In this document: in pieces, positions 36,318 through 48,400 of the stretch
Layout: every line of letters begins with the position of its first letter
How positions within the stretch are numbered: the stretch's first letter is position 1
Assembly (NCBI GenBank): GCA_016715245.1
Contig: JADKAS010000016.1
Span: 47,081-111,080, forward strand
Reading direction: 5' to 3'
Length of the DNA: 64,000 bases
Source of the DNA: Saprospiraceae bacterium
Lineage (GTDB): Bacteria > Bacteroidota > Bacteroidia > Chitinophagales > Saprospiraceae
Translations under genes and position numbers: made by a program
Notes under the pieces: model-generated
Database searches by the model: none
What the model was told of the DNA's origin: nothing
Seen by the model: the letters and a program-made list of their open reading frames with translations, nothing else

Positions 36318-36959
36318 TCATTCGTTTGTTTTTTGAAAGTATTTTTTTCCAAAAATCCAAAAACCAGCAGAAATAAAAAAGGAACAAATAAATGTCAGTA
36401 AAAATAGATTTTTGTCATATCCAATACTTCCACATATACCATATAAAAAACAAAGAGGCATAAAGCCAATGGCATTATATATAAAATACTTTTTTAAAGG
36501 CATTCTGTTATAACCACAAACGATACATAATGCTTCTGACAAAACGGGTATTCCCCTTGTCATTAATATAGCAGCTACCCCGTATTCTGACAATATCATT
36601 CCGGCTTGTTTTTCAGATGTACTCTTCAAACTCCCGGAAGTAAATCTACCGATATAATATCCAACAATTGATCCGGCCAGCAAAGAAAAAAAAGAGAGTA
36701 AGGTGCCGAAAATAATTCCAGTGACGTATCCGTTGAGATACATGACAATACTCGACGGAACAGGCAAAATAATATCTGCCGTGAGCAACATAAAACTTAG
36801 GGTGGCATACATTTCGGGTTTAGCCATAAAGCTTTGTAATAGTTGAATAAAATAGTTTTCAAGATTATGAAAAAATAAAAAAACAGATAAAACAAAGATA
36901 GAAGATATAATTAAGGGAAGCAATGTGTTTTTCATATCAGAAGTATGAATCCGAAACAT
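36318..36959 (-). CDS. VTT/DedA-like membrane protein
   Basis: 213 residues with about five membrane segments. VTT (SNARE-associated/DedA) signature region: 'ILPVPSSIVMYLNGYVTG' (about 60-77), then 'GSIVGYYIGRFTSG' and 'ILMTRGIPVLSEALCIVCGY', where the Arg in the re-entrant loop is typical. Such proteins move phospholipids or undecaprenyl-phosphate across membranes. The start may be ATG 36959 or ATG 36935; the shorter form begins directly at a membrane helix. Single gene. Confidence 0.85.
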   Translation of the reverse strand: MFRIHTSDMKNTLLPLIISSIFVLSVFLFFHNLENYFIQLLQSFMAKPEMYATLSFMLLTADIILPVPSSIVMYLNGYVTGIIFGTLLSFFSLLAGSIVGYYIGRFTSGSLKSTSEKQAGMILSEYGVAAILMTRGIPVLSEALCIVCGYNRMPLKKYFIYNAIGFMPLCFLYGICGSIGYDKNLFLLTFICSFFISAGFWIFGKKYFQKTNE

Positions 36960-37106
36960 ATCAAAAATTTAAATTCTATAGACGTTGTGTTCATTTCAAA
37001 CGTATTATTTTATACTTAGAAAATACCGGATTAAGAAATTTATTTTACATCTGTTGTATGATAAATTTTGATTTATTTTTTTGTTAATTTTATGAAACAT
37101 TTTAGT

Positions 37107-38243
37107 TTAAGCCTTTTCTTTCAGCCATGGACTGATTCTGTACCGCTCTTCACGATAGGTCTCGTATAAGGTATCCAAAAGGGTACATACATTTGACCAC
37201 CCAATTTCTCTTCCCCACGCTATCAACCCTTTCGGGTAGTTGACACCTTTGGTCACAGCAAGTTCTATATCCTTTTCATCACAAATTCCCAGATAAAGGG
37301 TATCAGCCGCTTCGTTGATCAACATGGCTAAAATCCTTGTGGAAATGGTATTTGACAGTTGTTTATCTTCCTTTACTAAAGCAGAATAATGTTCAGCATC
37401 TATGGTGTAATCGTAAAAACCTTTTCCCGACTTTTTACCAAGAAATCCGGCTTCAACCAGTTTTTTTTGTGAAAGGGCTGGTTTATACCTCGTATCAAAA
37501 TAAAAGGATTTCCAGACAGATTCTGTAACGGTATAATTTACATCATGACCGATAAAATCCATCAGTTCAAAAGGTCCCATTTTGAAACCTGCCTGTTTCA
37601 TGGCATAATCAATGGTAGGGATATTGGCTATACCTTCCTCATATATTCTTAAAGCTTCACTGTAATAAGGTCTTGCCACTTTATTTACGATGAATCCGGG
37701 TGTATCTCTGGCCACAACAGGTACCTTGCCCCAACTGGAAATTAATTCTTTACATTGTTCAGTGATTCCAGGATCGGTTTGCAGGGCGCCAATAATTTCA
37801 ACCAGTGGCATGATGGCTGCCGGATTAAAAAAATGAATACCCAGAAAACGGCCCGGTTTTTTAAGACCTGAAGCCAGTTTGGTCACGGAAAGAGAAGAGG
37901 TATTGGTCGCAAGAATACAATGTTCACTGACGACCGATTCGATGTCGGAGAATGCTTTTTGTTTCACCTCTATATCTTCTATGATCGCTTCGATGACGAG
38001 GTCACATTCCTGAAAGGAAGACAGTGAATTACCAAAATAAAAACGTCCCCAGGCAGCTGCATGTTCGGCGGCTGTTATTTTTTCTTTTACCAGATTTTTG
38101 TTGAGAAGGTCAAGTATATAATTTTTTGCCTTTTCAAGAGACCCGTCAAAAGAATCATATAAAATCACTTCATGTCCTGCCAGACCCGCAACGTAAGCAA
38201 TGCCGCTGCCCATGGCTCCGGTTCCGAAAATACCTATTTTCAT
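37107..38243 (-). CDS. 3-hydroxyacyl-CoA dehydrogenase
   Basis: 378 residues. N-terminal Rossmann domain with 'GIFGTGAMGSGIAYVA' (GxGxxG, residues 5-12), 'DLVIEAIIEDIEVK' and 'LGIHFFNPAAIMPLVE' holding the active-site His; 'TPGFIVNKVARPYYSEAL' marks the domain border. Two C-terminal 3HCDH domains follow ('GFKMGPFELMDFIGHDV' and 'MLINEAADTLYLGICDE'), the layout of the longer, PaaH/Hbd-like single-function enzymes. It oxidises 3-hydroxyacyl-CoA with NAD+ in beta-oxidation or aromatic degradation. Cytoplasmic; no pathway partner adjacent. Confidence 0.92.
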   Translation of the reverse strand: MKIGIFGTGAMGSGIAYVAGLAGHEVILYDSFDGSLEKAKNYILDLLNKNLVKEKITAAEHAAAWGRFYFGNSLSSFQECDLVIEAIIEDIEVKQKAFSDIESVVSEHCILATNTSSLSVTKLASGLKKPGRFLGIHFFNPAAIMPLVEIIGALQTDPGITEQCKELISSWGKVPVVARDTPGFIVNKVARPYYSEALRIYEEGIANIPTIDYAMKQAGFKMGPFELMDFIGHDVNYTVTESVWKSFYFDTRYKPALSQKKLVEAGFLGKKSGKGFYDYTIDAEHYSALVKEDKQLSNTISTRILAMLINEAADTLYLGICDEKDIELAVTKGVNYPKGLIAWGREIGWSNVCTLLDTLYETYREERYRISPWLKEKA

Positions 38244-38318
38244 TAAGTCTCTTTTTTAAATATTTTAGAAGATAAATACGACATCCTGTTTTTGAATTGT
38301 TCCTTGTCAAATGAAATT

Positions 38319-41099
38319 TTATTTTTCCATGATGGTGTTGACATCAACAGAAAAGGAGAGTTTGGACCAGGTGAAAAATTTACTTCCATGAAGATTGTTC
38401 AAATCCTTACTCATCATCAAAGGATAAAATAATCTGAAGTATTTATCTTTGTCCAGAAATAAGGCTATTCCTCCGGAATACAGAATCGAAGATTTTCCTG
38501 CTGTATTTCCATACACTCCGGCATCAAAAAATACTTTGAGTATATCATCAAAAGGTACATCTGCGACTAGGTTGACACTGGCAGCAAAACGATTGGACAT
38601 ACCTATATTCTGACCTACACCAAATGCATGTTTAAAACCGCCACCTTCACGGAAACTGACCTGATTTCCCAATCCTTCTCTCTGATTTTGTCTGATAGTG
38701 TAATATTCGTCGTACAAATAGTCATTAAAGCCCTGATGAAGAAGACTCATACTGCCTCTCGTAAAAACCGGATCAAAAGAATTGGATGATTTTTCTGTGT
38801 TCCATAAAAAAGCCGAAGCGTACATCCTTGCGGTAACCATTTTATCAGGATTGTAGTAAAACTCACGGGAAGCGGCGAAATTGGTCTTGAGATAATGAGA
38901 TTTTTTTTCGGCAAAAACGGGTGTATAAGACTGAAATTCCAAACCTGCCCTAACTTCCCGGTCCCCAAGATTATTCACTTTTTTATATACATAATCCGAC
39001 CTGAAAATAGCAGACGGTTCGTAAGATTTACCTGTATATTTACCTTCATTTGTAAATTGACCCTTCTCTTCCCACAACAAAACAGACCTTAATATCAGTT
39101 GTGATTTAGTTGGCAAAATGGGTTCTGAAAAGTTGATAATAACTGCCGGCTGCACTTTGATATATCTTTCCCTGTAATCTAGTATTTTCTGATAGAACCT
39201 GTCAAATGATTTTATACTGACTTCAAATCTGATGTTTTGTGGGCCGGATGAAGGAATCAGGTTATATCCCAAACTTGCTTCACCCAATATTTTATTTGCA
39301 CTGAATGAATACATCGGCATCATATGGTAGTACCATCCTTTTAATTTTGCATATCGGTAGCTGTTTATGGAATATCCAAGTAATAATTTGTCGCTGTAAC
39401 TATACCCGAATACAGCATGAGATTGTATTGTTTTGCTAAAAAAATGAATGTTTCGAATATCAGCGGAGTTTTTGCTGCCATGTATTTTCAACCGGTTGTC
39501 TTTTCTTGAAACTTCCCTGACAATCAGGTTTCTGTCTATGGTGACATTTTTAATAATTTCGTAATCGTATTGTTTTGGAAAAGATAATTTTTGCGTACCT
39601 GAAAAACCGTCGTTCCATATTTCTTTAGATCCAACTTTTGTTTCCAGTTGTAATGGAAAGGGCACTACATTTCCGGTCCTGTTTTCAATTTCCACAAAAA
39701 TAGAATCATCATTTACCGAGTAATTTTTAAAATAATAATCTACTCTCTTGTCTTTAAAGGTATAACTCAATAAAATGGGCAACACGTCCTTTCCTGATTT
39801 TTGAGAAGCGTAATGAAACAATCCTTCGAAACTTATTTCCTCATGAAAATGGTCTTTGAGATAATTGGTGATGATACTGAACAGTTCTTCTTTTCCCAGA
39901 TAACTCTCCAGATGTTTGATAGCGTTGTTGGATATAGTATGGAAACAGCAATCCGGAAAATCCAGATCAAAACGATGGGAAAAATAATAATCCGTTCTGC
40001 CATTCCAGTCAAAATATTTGTCAGCTTCATCGTTTTTTGTGTTACCAACAAATTGTTTTATTAAAACTTCAGGTTTTATTAGTTTTTTTCCTTGAGATTC
40101 AACATAATTGACAAAAATATAACGATGGAGAGCCTTGAGAAAAAAATGCTGGTTTTCTGATACATTATAGTGATGGTATAAAAAAGGCAAAACCTGAAAT
40201 TTTATAAAAGCAAGGTCATTGTGTTTTTTCTTTTTTATGAAAGAGGTGTAAAAAAAATGTGTGGTTCCACTATACCCAAAATGTTTGTTAAAGAAAAAAA
40301 TGGCATTGTCTATTTTTTCTGTTTGATTAGACTGGTTGCTGTCTTTGAAAACTGTCCAGGTTATTTTTTTGTCGCCATTATATTCATAGGTGGAAATTTT
40401 GTCTTTAAGGACTACAACTATTACAGGAGATTTTCCTTCAGTAACCATTTTTAAGGCAGAAGAAGAATCATTTTTTATAGAGTTTTTTTCGTACAATAAA
40501 CGATAATTTTCAGGCACGGAAAGGTTTATGATGTGCTCTCCCATGGCTTCAGGTAGAACAAGATCTGGCAAATAAGGTGTTTCATGCCATTTTTTTCCAT
40601 CGTGATACGCCAGGGTAGGGTACCAGGAGGACAGTCGAATGTAGTTTTTGTTCCACCCCAGACCTTCTGTATATTTAGGAAGTAAAAGGGTAAATTCTAT
40701 CTCAATAATGTGCTCGTCTTTTCCATTGGCAGGCAAAGGAATTTTGATGATCTCCTGCGACGGGTCGACAGTTATAACCTGCTCATTGGATTTTACTTTT
40801 AAAACCTCATACCCACCCAATTCAGTTTTATTATCATAAAAATAAAAAATATTATTCTTATGTTTTAAAAATGACTCGGCAAAGGGAGTGGTTTTGGCGC
40901 GAAAGGCGTTGGCCCAAGCATGAAAGGTTACTTCGGATAATTGAGTTTGGAGGTGTATAATACATTTCCCTGTCACTTTTTTCATAGTTGTGTCCATGGA
41001 AGCTGTCACGGTATATTTGGGTTGAAATGGTTGAGTGTTGCCGGTACCCATAAAAGTCAGTACAAAAACAAAAGTCTGGAAGAAGATTAATTTCATCAT
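38319..41099 (-). CDS. M1-peptidase-like (zinc motif missing) fused to a C-terminal outer-membrane beta-barrel
   Basis: 926 residues from ATG 41099 (or 41096). The frame opens at TTG 41117, which overlaps the -7 box, so the later ATG and the signal 'LIFFQTFVFVLTFMGTGNTQ' are preferred. The N-terminal half follows gluzincin/M1 layout: 'TFHAWANAF', 'IRLSSWYPTLAYHDGKKWH' and 'FFNKHFGYSGTTHFFYTSF'. At the expected HExxH place it reads 'FIKFQVLPFLYHHY', with no zinc ligands. From about residue 580 onward, strand-rich sequence ('LLGYSINSYRYAKLKGWYY', 'KAFGVGQNIGMSNRFAASV'-like pattern, end 'SFSVDVNTIMEK') looks like an outer-membrane barrel. Role unknown, perhaps a surface or periplasmic binding scaffold. 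Confidence 0.65.
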   Translation of the reverse strand: MMKLIFFQTFVFVLTFMGTGNTQPFQPKYTVTASMDTTMKKVTGKCIIHLQTQLSEVTFHAWANAFRAKTTPFAESFLKHKNNIFYFYDNKTELGGYEVLKVKSNEQVITVDPSQEIIKIPLPANGKDEHIIEIEFTLLLPKYTEGLGWNKNYIRLSSWYPTLAYHDGKKWHETPYLPDLVLPEAMGEHIINLSVPENYRLLYEKNSIKNDSSSALKMVTEGKSPVIVVVLKDKISTYEYNGDKKITWTVFKDSNQSNQTEKIDNAIFFFNKHFGYSGTTHFFYTSFIKKKKHNDLAFIKFQVLPFLYHHYNVSENQHFFLKALHRYIFVNYVESQGKKLIKPEVLIKQFVGNTKNDEADKYFDWNGRTDYYFSHRFDLDFPDCCFHTISNNAIKHLESYLGKEELFSIITNYLKDHFHEEISFEGLFHYASQKSGKDVLPILLSYTFKDKRVDYYFKNYSVNDDSIFVEIENRTGNVVPFPLQLETKVGSKEIWNDGFSGTQKLSFPKQYDYEIIKNVTIDRNLIVREVSRKDNRLKIHGSKNSADIRNIHFFSKTIQSHAVFGYSYSDKLLLGYSINSYRYAKLKGWYYHMMPMYSFSANKILGEASLGYNLIPSSGPQNIRFEVSIKSFDRFYQKILDYRERYIKVQPAVIINFSEPILPTKSQLILRSVLLWEEKGQFTNEGKYTGKSYEPSAIFRSDYVYKKVNNLGDREVRAGLEFQSYTPVFAEKKSHYLKTNFAASREFYYNPDKMVTARMYASAFLWNTEKSSNSFDPVFTRGSMSLLHQGFNDYLYDEYYTIRQNQREGLGNQVSFREGGGFKHAFGVGQNIGMSNRFAASVNLVADVPFDDILKVFFDAGVYGNTAGKSSILYSGGIALFLDKDKYFRLFYPLMMSKDLNNLHGSKFFTWSKLSFSVDVNTIMEK

Positions 41100-41114
41100 A
41101 ATGTAAAAAAAATA

Positions 41115-41122
41115 CAAATATA
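41115..41122 (-). promoter_or_regulatory. -7 box for the M1-like/barrel gene
   Basis: Minus-strand TATATTTG, overlapping the TTG that opens the long frame; supports ATG 41099 as the start. Confidence 0.6.
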
Positions 41123-41319
41123 AAATATTTTAATATTTTGAGATTATATTAGAAGTAAAATGGATGAATTGAAGTTTCTTTTTTTATGGTTGATTTGAAT
41201 TATGATGTAAAACAGATATGGAGGATTTTCTGCAATTGGGTGTAAAAGGTTCATTGTTGTACGACCGGGCCAGGCATGGGATGTTAGATTTTTCTATTTT
41301 AATATATGAAAAAAAACAA

Positions 41320-41327
41320 TATCTTTG
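41320..41327 (+). promoter_or_regulatory. -7 box for the esterase-like gene
   Basis: TATCTTTG, 73 bp before ATG 41401. Confidence 0.45.
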
Positions 41328-41400
41328 TCCCGGTGTTTATTTACAGGTTTTTGACCGGAAAAATTCAGTCCTGTCCCCGAATCATTTTAAATAACTTTTC

Positions 41401-42336
41401 ATGTTTTTCAGAATATTCTTTTATTCTTTTATTGCTTTAATACTGGGTTTGGGTTGTACTGGTTCCAATCAGCAATTCGATAATTTTTTATATGGTAAAG
41501 TTAGGAAAACCATTTCGGTCGATGGACAGGAAAGAGAATATTTCGTCCACGTACCGTCCGGATATATAGGTAGTAAAGCTTTGCCATTGGTTTTTGTACT
41601 TCATGAAAAGGGAGGGACAGGAGAAAATTTTTACAACCAATCAGGGTGGTATCAACTGGCTGAAAAAGAAAATTTTTTTGCTGTTTTTCCGACGGCAAAA
41701 ACCTATTGTCTTCAGGGTCCGGATCAATCCCTAAATTACTGGAATGCTGCACCTGTGTCAGAAGAGTCATTTTGTTCCGGTTCAGATGTAAAAAGTGACA
41801 TCGCATTTTTTCTGGCAATTTTTGATAAAATGAATATTGATTATAACTTTGATAAAAAAAGAGTGTATATGATAGGTTTCGGAAACGGAGGCCAGATGAC
41901 AGCTAAGGCAGGACTTGCCATGAGTGATAAACTTGCTGCCTCTGTACAGTTTGCAGGTTCTTTTGTTTCAGAGAGAACCCCGATTTCCAATAGAAATGTT
42001 CCCGTTTTATTTCAGGTGGGAAATAAGGATACTGAATTTTTTGGAAATGTATCTCCTTTTTCAATGAATGATTTTGAAACCAGTTTAAAAGAAGGGAAAA
42101 AACCATTCGGCCCTATTACAGAAACCTACATTTCAACATATAGCCTTCAAAAGAACTTCAGGTTAAATGGAGATACCAATACCCAGGTCAATGCTGTTTA
42201 CGCTGATCAAAACAATAATGACCTTCTGGAAATATCACTGGTAAATGACCAGAATCATAGCTATACAACTGCCAGCAAACCTCAGGCATCTGCCCGATTT
42301 CACTGGGATTGGCTGAAAAAATATTCAATTCCGTAA
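41401..42336 (+). CDS. Esterase_PHB/feruloyl-esterase-like lipoprotein with substituted nucleophile
   Basis: 311 residues. Lipobox 'LGLGC' (Cys 19). The fold is that of the PHB-depolymerase-like alpha/beta hydrolases: 'EREYFVHVPSGYIGSKALP', 'PLVFVLHEKGGTGENF' and 'RVYMIGFGNGGQMTAKAG'. Family members read GxSxGG at this elbow (for example GFSNGG); here the codon is GGA, giving Gly for Ser. A candidate late His occurs in 'LVNDQNHSYTTASK'. With the serine missing, activity as an esterase is doubtful unless this is a base error. Single gene upstream of the adhesin operon. Confidence 0.75.
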   Translation: MFFRIFFYSFIALILGLGCTGSNQQFDNFLYGKVRKTISVDGQEREYFVHVPSGYIGSKALPLVFVLHEKGGTGENFYNQSGWYQLAEKENFFAVFPTAKTYCLQGPDQSLNYWNAAPVSEESFCSGSDVKSDIAFFLAIFDKMNIDYNFDKKRVYMIGFGNGGQMTAKAGLAMSDKLAASVQFAGSFVSERTPISNRNVPVLFQVGNKDTEFFGNVSPFSMNDFETSLKEGKKPFGPITETYISTYSLQKNFRLNGDTNTQVNAVYADQNNNDLLEISLVNDQNHSYTTASKPQASARFHWDWLKKYSIP

Positions 42337-42422
42337 TACTGTGTGAGTTTGTCTGTTAGGAATGCGATATTTTGAAAAGTATGTGTCCGGACAATAACAA
42401 TCGCTAAAAAATAAAATTATTG

Positions 42423-42430
42423 TACCTTTG
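42423..42430 (+). promoter_or_regulatory. -7 box for the adhesin operon
   Basis: TACCTTTG, 42 bp before ATG 42473. Confidence 0.5.
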
Positions 42431-42472
42431 TATCTGCAACAGAACCTGGCATTTTAAATCTGAGAAATTATT

Positions 42473-45400
42473 ATGACAAAAAAAGTTTTTTTTGTTGCCT
42501 TCATTATTGCTTTTCTTTATCGGTTTTCCGGTAAAGAAAGTTCTTGTTTTTTGTGTCAAACAAGATTATATTTTACTAAATTCAGTTTATTACTTTGCTT
42601 CTTTATGTTTGTTTCGGTCATCTCTGCTCAAGACATGACACCTCCTGTGATTACCTCACCGGCCAGAGATACTTCGTTGCCTTGCAGTAATAGTCCGGTT
42701 GTCATTTCTACGCTGTCTGCCTGGTACAATGCTGCCGGTTTTGCTGCAGCAACTGATGATTCCGGATCATATACCTTTGAAGCCAACCTTCCACTTAATC
42801 AGGTCATTTCCATTTTTCTGAATTCAAGTGATACACTTTGTGGAAATACCAAAAATGTGGTAGTTTCATTTACAGCGGTGGATCCTTCCGGCAACCGCAG
42901 CCTTCCGACATCTGCTTCTTTTTCGACCATCGATAATATAGGACCGTCACTTGTCGTTCCTCCAAATGTCACCATATCTTGTGTTACCCATATCAGAGAC
43001 ACGCTTATCAACTGGATCCGGAATAAGGGAGGCTACGGTGCAACTGATGTTTGTTCCAATACACTGACATGGACGCGCTTTCAATATAGTATTTCTCAGG
43101 GAAACACCGTTTTGCAGTCAGGCGGAGGATTTATCAACAGCGGACCATATCCCACTATTCCTGATGGTATTTGTTCATGGAAATTAAATATAAATTTCTG
43201 GGTAGCGGATGAATGTGGAAATCAAACGGTTACCTTTGGTACTACTTCTTTTAATGTAGTAGATAATATCGCCCCTGCAGCCGTTAATCCTCCTTTGGAT
43301 ATCACGGTTTCCTGCAACAATGTTCAACCTCCTCCGACCCTCACTTTTTTAGATGGTTGTACACGAACACCTTCGGTTATCTACAGTCAAACTTCAACAC
43401 AAGATCCTGATACAACTAAATGTGCACATTATAGTTATGTAATTACTCGAACCTGGATAGCAGAAGATGCATGTGATAATACTTCGACATATATACAGTC
43501 TGTGAAGGTGGAAGATATAAGCCCGCCGGTTATTAATGCCCAGGACACACTTCATTTTTATTGCAGCCATTTTATTCCGGATAGTATTTATTATGTGGGG
43601 GTGATGGATAATTGTTCTCCTGTAGTTTCTTTTAATGTAGCGAAAACCATAGAAGTTCCTTCCTGTTTTTACCGGAGTTTTATAGAATATTCTTTTATTG
43701 ATGTTTGCGGCAACAGTGATACTTTCTTGCAGGTAATTGAAATCGAATCAGATCCTATTCTGTTTATAAAACAACCTGAAAATCAAACATTTAATTGTAG
43801 CGACATAAACAATTATAATGTGTTGTTTTCGGAATGGATAACGCAGAAAGCTGGAAGTGAAGCGACTACAACCTGTGGGGAATTATTGTTTTTTGCGGCT
43901 GTTCCCGGGAGTTACCATCCTGATGATCAAAATACCTGGCCTGGCACCCATCCAGGTACATTTGACACTCAGGTTTGCCCTTCTTTAATCGAAGGATTTG
44001 TAAGGGCAGAAGTAGTTGACTTTGTCTTTTATGATACTTGTGGACATATAGCCATTCGTCAGGCTGTTTTTGGTTTAAGAGATACCATAGCGCCCATGGT
44101 ATCCGGATGTATGGAAAATATAACAATTCAACTGCCGGCTGACAATTGTGAAACATCATTACGCATTCCTGTTGCCGCTGTTTCAGACGACTGCACAGAA
44201 GCAAACAGTCCTGTAGTAAGGACCATCTCAAAACCCATTCTGGCGACAGATCCTGGAAATCCGGACTCTCCTGTCCATCCTGTTGATTTTAGGATAGGAC
44301 CTTATAATCCTTCAGGTGTTTTCCCTACAGGAGATGCAGAGATTCAACTTCGTTTCAGGAGGGTAGATATGGATGATGCCACCGAATATTTTAATATTTT
44401 TGATGAAGATAGCACTTTTATTGGGAGAACGCCGCATACAAATTCTGAGTGTGGAGATATTACTATGATGCTTACATTGCCACAGGCTCGTTTATCTGAT
44501 TGGCTAAACGATGGATTTATTGAACTTAGGTTTGTTTCAAATCCTGTACCGGGCATTCCAAGAGCAGAAATCAATGGATTTTGTGGGGGTTCCATTCAAA
44601 CGACTGTCTCATTTGAGATTGATCTGACCAATGCTGTCGAAATATCCTACACTCTTGGGTTAAATGAACCATTATCTTTAGAGGGAGCAGATACGGTCGA
44701 TTTGAATCTTGGCGCGGGTAGTCATGAACTTACCTTTTATTATAAGGACTGTGCCCTGAATGAAGCAACTTGTCAGATGAATATTAATGTAATAGATGTC
44801 ACTTCCCCCCAAATGGTCTGTCCTCAAAATAAAACATTTTTGTTGCCGGATAATAGATGTAATGATACTATTTCTGTATTGCTTAATGAAATCATGTCAA
44901 CAGATGTCTGCAATGGAAATTATGTTTATGACCGGAAAGCGCCTCTTTCCAATGAAGCTTCTTTGATAACTTTTATTTATAACGATATTACCGGAACACA
45001 TATCGCAAGAAATAAACAATTTTTATTTGACAATGTAATACCTGTTCAGCATCGGGATTTCCCCGTAATACTAACGCTTGAATTTAACGGTGAAAATAAT
45101 GACAATAACCTTTATTTTGATTTGCTTGCCCCTGATGGAACAACTGTTGGAAGTACTTCTGTGCGCAATGACACCGAAAACTGTGGATTTACGTCTGCTC
45201 AATTTGTCATTGGCAGGAATAGTTTTAACAATTGGATTCTGAATAATCAAATCAGTTTTACTGCTGTACCCAATAATGTTGGAGATGGAATAAATCCATG
45301 TATTCCTATACCTCAGAATCAAACGACTGACGGTATCAGTACATTAAGGCTGAGACTACAATACAATGATTTTGCATACGCTTACCAGTTAAGTGGTGCC

Positions 45401-48400
45401 ACTACTTCAGGCTTGATAAATGTGGCACAGCAAAAATCAAAAGAAGACATATTTCTCAAAGCAGGGACAACATCCATAACTTTATTTACAGGCGACGCCA
45501 ATGGAAATAAGGGAAGTTGTAGTTTTGATATTGAAATGAAGGATCAGACAAAACCAGTCGCTAAATGTAAAAACGCAGCTGTCAATATTCATCCATCTGG
45601 TATTGAACCGACTTCGATTCTGGTATCTGCAATAGATAATGGGAGTTTTGATTTGTGCAGTAATGTCTTTTTGACACTACGACCTGATCAAGTGAGTTGT
45701 GCACAGGTAAATTCTGATGTGACCGTTACGCTGATTGCTGAAGACGAAGGTGGTAATAAGGACTCTTGTTTATCTCTGGTAAGAATAAAACCTTTTGAAT
45801 TAAAACCTTACTTTTCATCCGGTTTATGTGAAAACGACAGTTTAAAACTTTTTGCAAATTTACCTCCCACCATGACACCCGGAGCCTATACCTTTTTATG
45901 GAATGGCCCCAATAATTTTGAATTTTTTGTTGAAAATCCAACTATACCCGATATAGACGAATCATACAACGGTCTCTATACCGTTTCTGTTACAGGTTTT
46001 AATAACTGTATTACGGAAGGTAGTGTTATCGTCAACGTACAACCATTAAAAAATCCTGTTCTCACCTCTTCAGCAAAAACTTTTTGTGAAGGGGAAGATA
46101 TCATTCTGACAGCAACCCAATTTTCAGGCAACGTAACATACGAATGGTTTGAAGGAATCGCACCAACAGGGGTTAAAATTGCAACAACCTCAGTACCTGA
46201 TCTTGTTCTGCAACCTTTGGGAGGTGTTCATTTTTATTACGTAATTGTCCGTGGAACAGATTGTTCTTCTTCACCGTCCGGTTTATTAAAAGTGACAGCG
46301 GTGAAAAAACCTGTTGCCATGGTTGAAAAGTTGTTTTATTCCGTATGTGAAGGTGAAACGGTTCAGCTCTCAAGTACAAATACAGGCAATGACATCACGT
46401 ATTTTTGGTCAGGTCCGAATTTTACTTCAAACATAAAAACGCCTCCCCCGTTTACAAATATTATGTCGGGTCAACAAGGAGAATATAGCCTCGTTGTTTC
46501 AAGAGAAAATTGTGATTCTGATACAGTAATAGCAACAGTAATTGTTCTGGAAAGACCCGAAAAACCTGAAATTTCATCAGCAAGTGTTTTTTGTGAAGGG
46601 GCAACGTTTTCATTATTGGTGAATAATGTGATTAACTCAGACAGATATGAATGGTATCTTAACGGTCAACTTCGTTTTTCTACTTTGGAAAATAACCTTA
46701 CCATAACCAATGTCCAACCTAATTTTGAAGGTAACTGGCACGTTGTGGTTGTCAAAGGAAGTTGTATTTCTGCCCCATCAGAACAAAAGGCAATTGCCAT
46801 TGATGACCTCCTGGAAATCGGAGTGACCAATTCCGGACCGATTTGTGCAGGGGATTCCGTCCAGTTACAGACTACTTTTGTGCCCAATGCTACCTATACA
46901 TGGTCAGGTCCTGATCTAAACTTTCAAATTTCATCTGTTTATAATCCGAAAACACTCGCTTTGGCAGGATACTACAGTGTTACCATTACAACACCTACTG
47001 GTTGTCAGAACAATGCCGGCACAACAGTAGAAATTATCACACCACCTGTTATTACTGCTTTAAGTTCTGATGTGACTCCTTGTATGGATGGTGTCAAACC
47101 CATTATTTTTTCACCTTCCGTTTTTCCACAAAATGCGCTGTATATGTATGAATGGACTTCTACCAACGGGTTTACTTCAAATTTGCTCCAACCTGTCATC
47201 AATAATCCAATGCAAAAGGATACAGGTGTGTATACACTCATCGTATATAACGAGGGTTGTCCTTCCATTCCATTTGCCATATCGGTTCGATTTTTTATGA
47301 TTCCGCCGACGCCTGAAATTATTGGACCACAATTTTATTGTGAAGGTGATTCCATTACATTGATAAGCAGTATTGAATTATCAGGCCAAAACCCTAAATA
47401 TTTTTGGACAACGCCTGTTTTTGGACAACAAACTACGAATGAAAACTTTATTGGTTTGGGGATAGCTGCCAGTAATTTTACTGGCAACTATACATTGATC
47501 ATTGAAGAAAATGGTTGTAGTTCTTTGTTGTCTCTTCCTTTTGAGATGGAAGTTAGGCCAAGACCTTCAATACCGGAAGTGTCAGCTTCTTCGCCGGTTT
47601 GTTTCGGTTCTGATATTTTACTTACTTCAGATTTTGCTGATGTGGAATACAACTGGACAGGACCTGAAATATTTTTTTCAAATCAAAGTATGCCGGAAAT
47701 AAAAAATGTTTCTGAAAAAAATGAAGGATGGTATGTCCTTTCTGTTTCAAAAAATGGTTGTACATCAACTTTAAAGGATTCAGTTTTTGTTGAAATTGAA
47801 GAACAAATAAAAAATCCAGTTATAGTAGGGGAAAGATTTTTTTTATGTAAGTCTTCACCTTCATTCATAGAATTATGTCTCGACCCCAATACCATCAATC
47901 CGGGAAGTTTTACAACGTTGATAAATGTGATGACCGGAGATACAGTAGCAAAATTCAATTCTCTTTGTACTATGATCACACATTTGACTTTGGGCTTGCA
48001 AACCGGCTCAAATTTTATATATGCAGTGGTCTCAGAAAATGGTTGCCATTCATCACCTTCCAATGTTGTTGTTGTAGAATTGGATATTGCACCAAATGTG
48101 CAAGCAGCTTCCCTTCAGGGAGATGAGGTTAAAATATGTGAAGGAAATACAATAAGCCTGGAGTCTGTTGTTGGTCCCCCACAGGTAGACCTAAAGTGGA
48201 CTTCATTTAATCCCGGCCTCATCATTAGTGATCCGGAGCGAATAAGTACCACTATTTCAAACCTCCAGAAAGGAAACAATACGATTATTTTGCAATTTAG
48301 TTTCAGGGGTTGTGTCAATTTTTCAACCGATACCATTACGGTCATAGTTGAGGGTTATCCCGAGTCAAATGATGATGGTTTTACCGTTCCTTATTTTTCA

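Noticed and set aside
41100..41117. TTG 41117 as the start of the M1-like gene
   Set aside because: It overlaps the -7 box; ATG 41099/41096 lies directly before the signal peptide.
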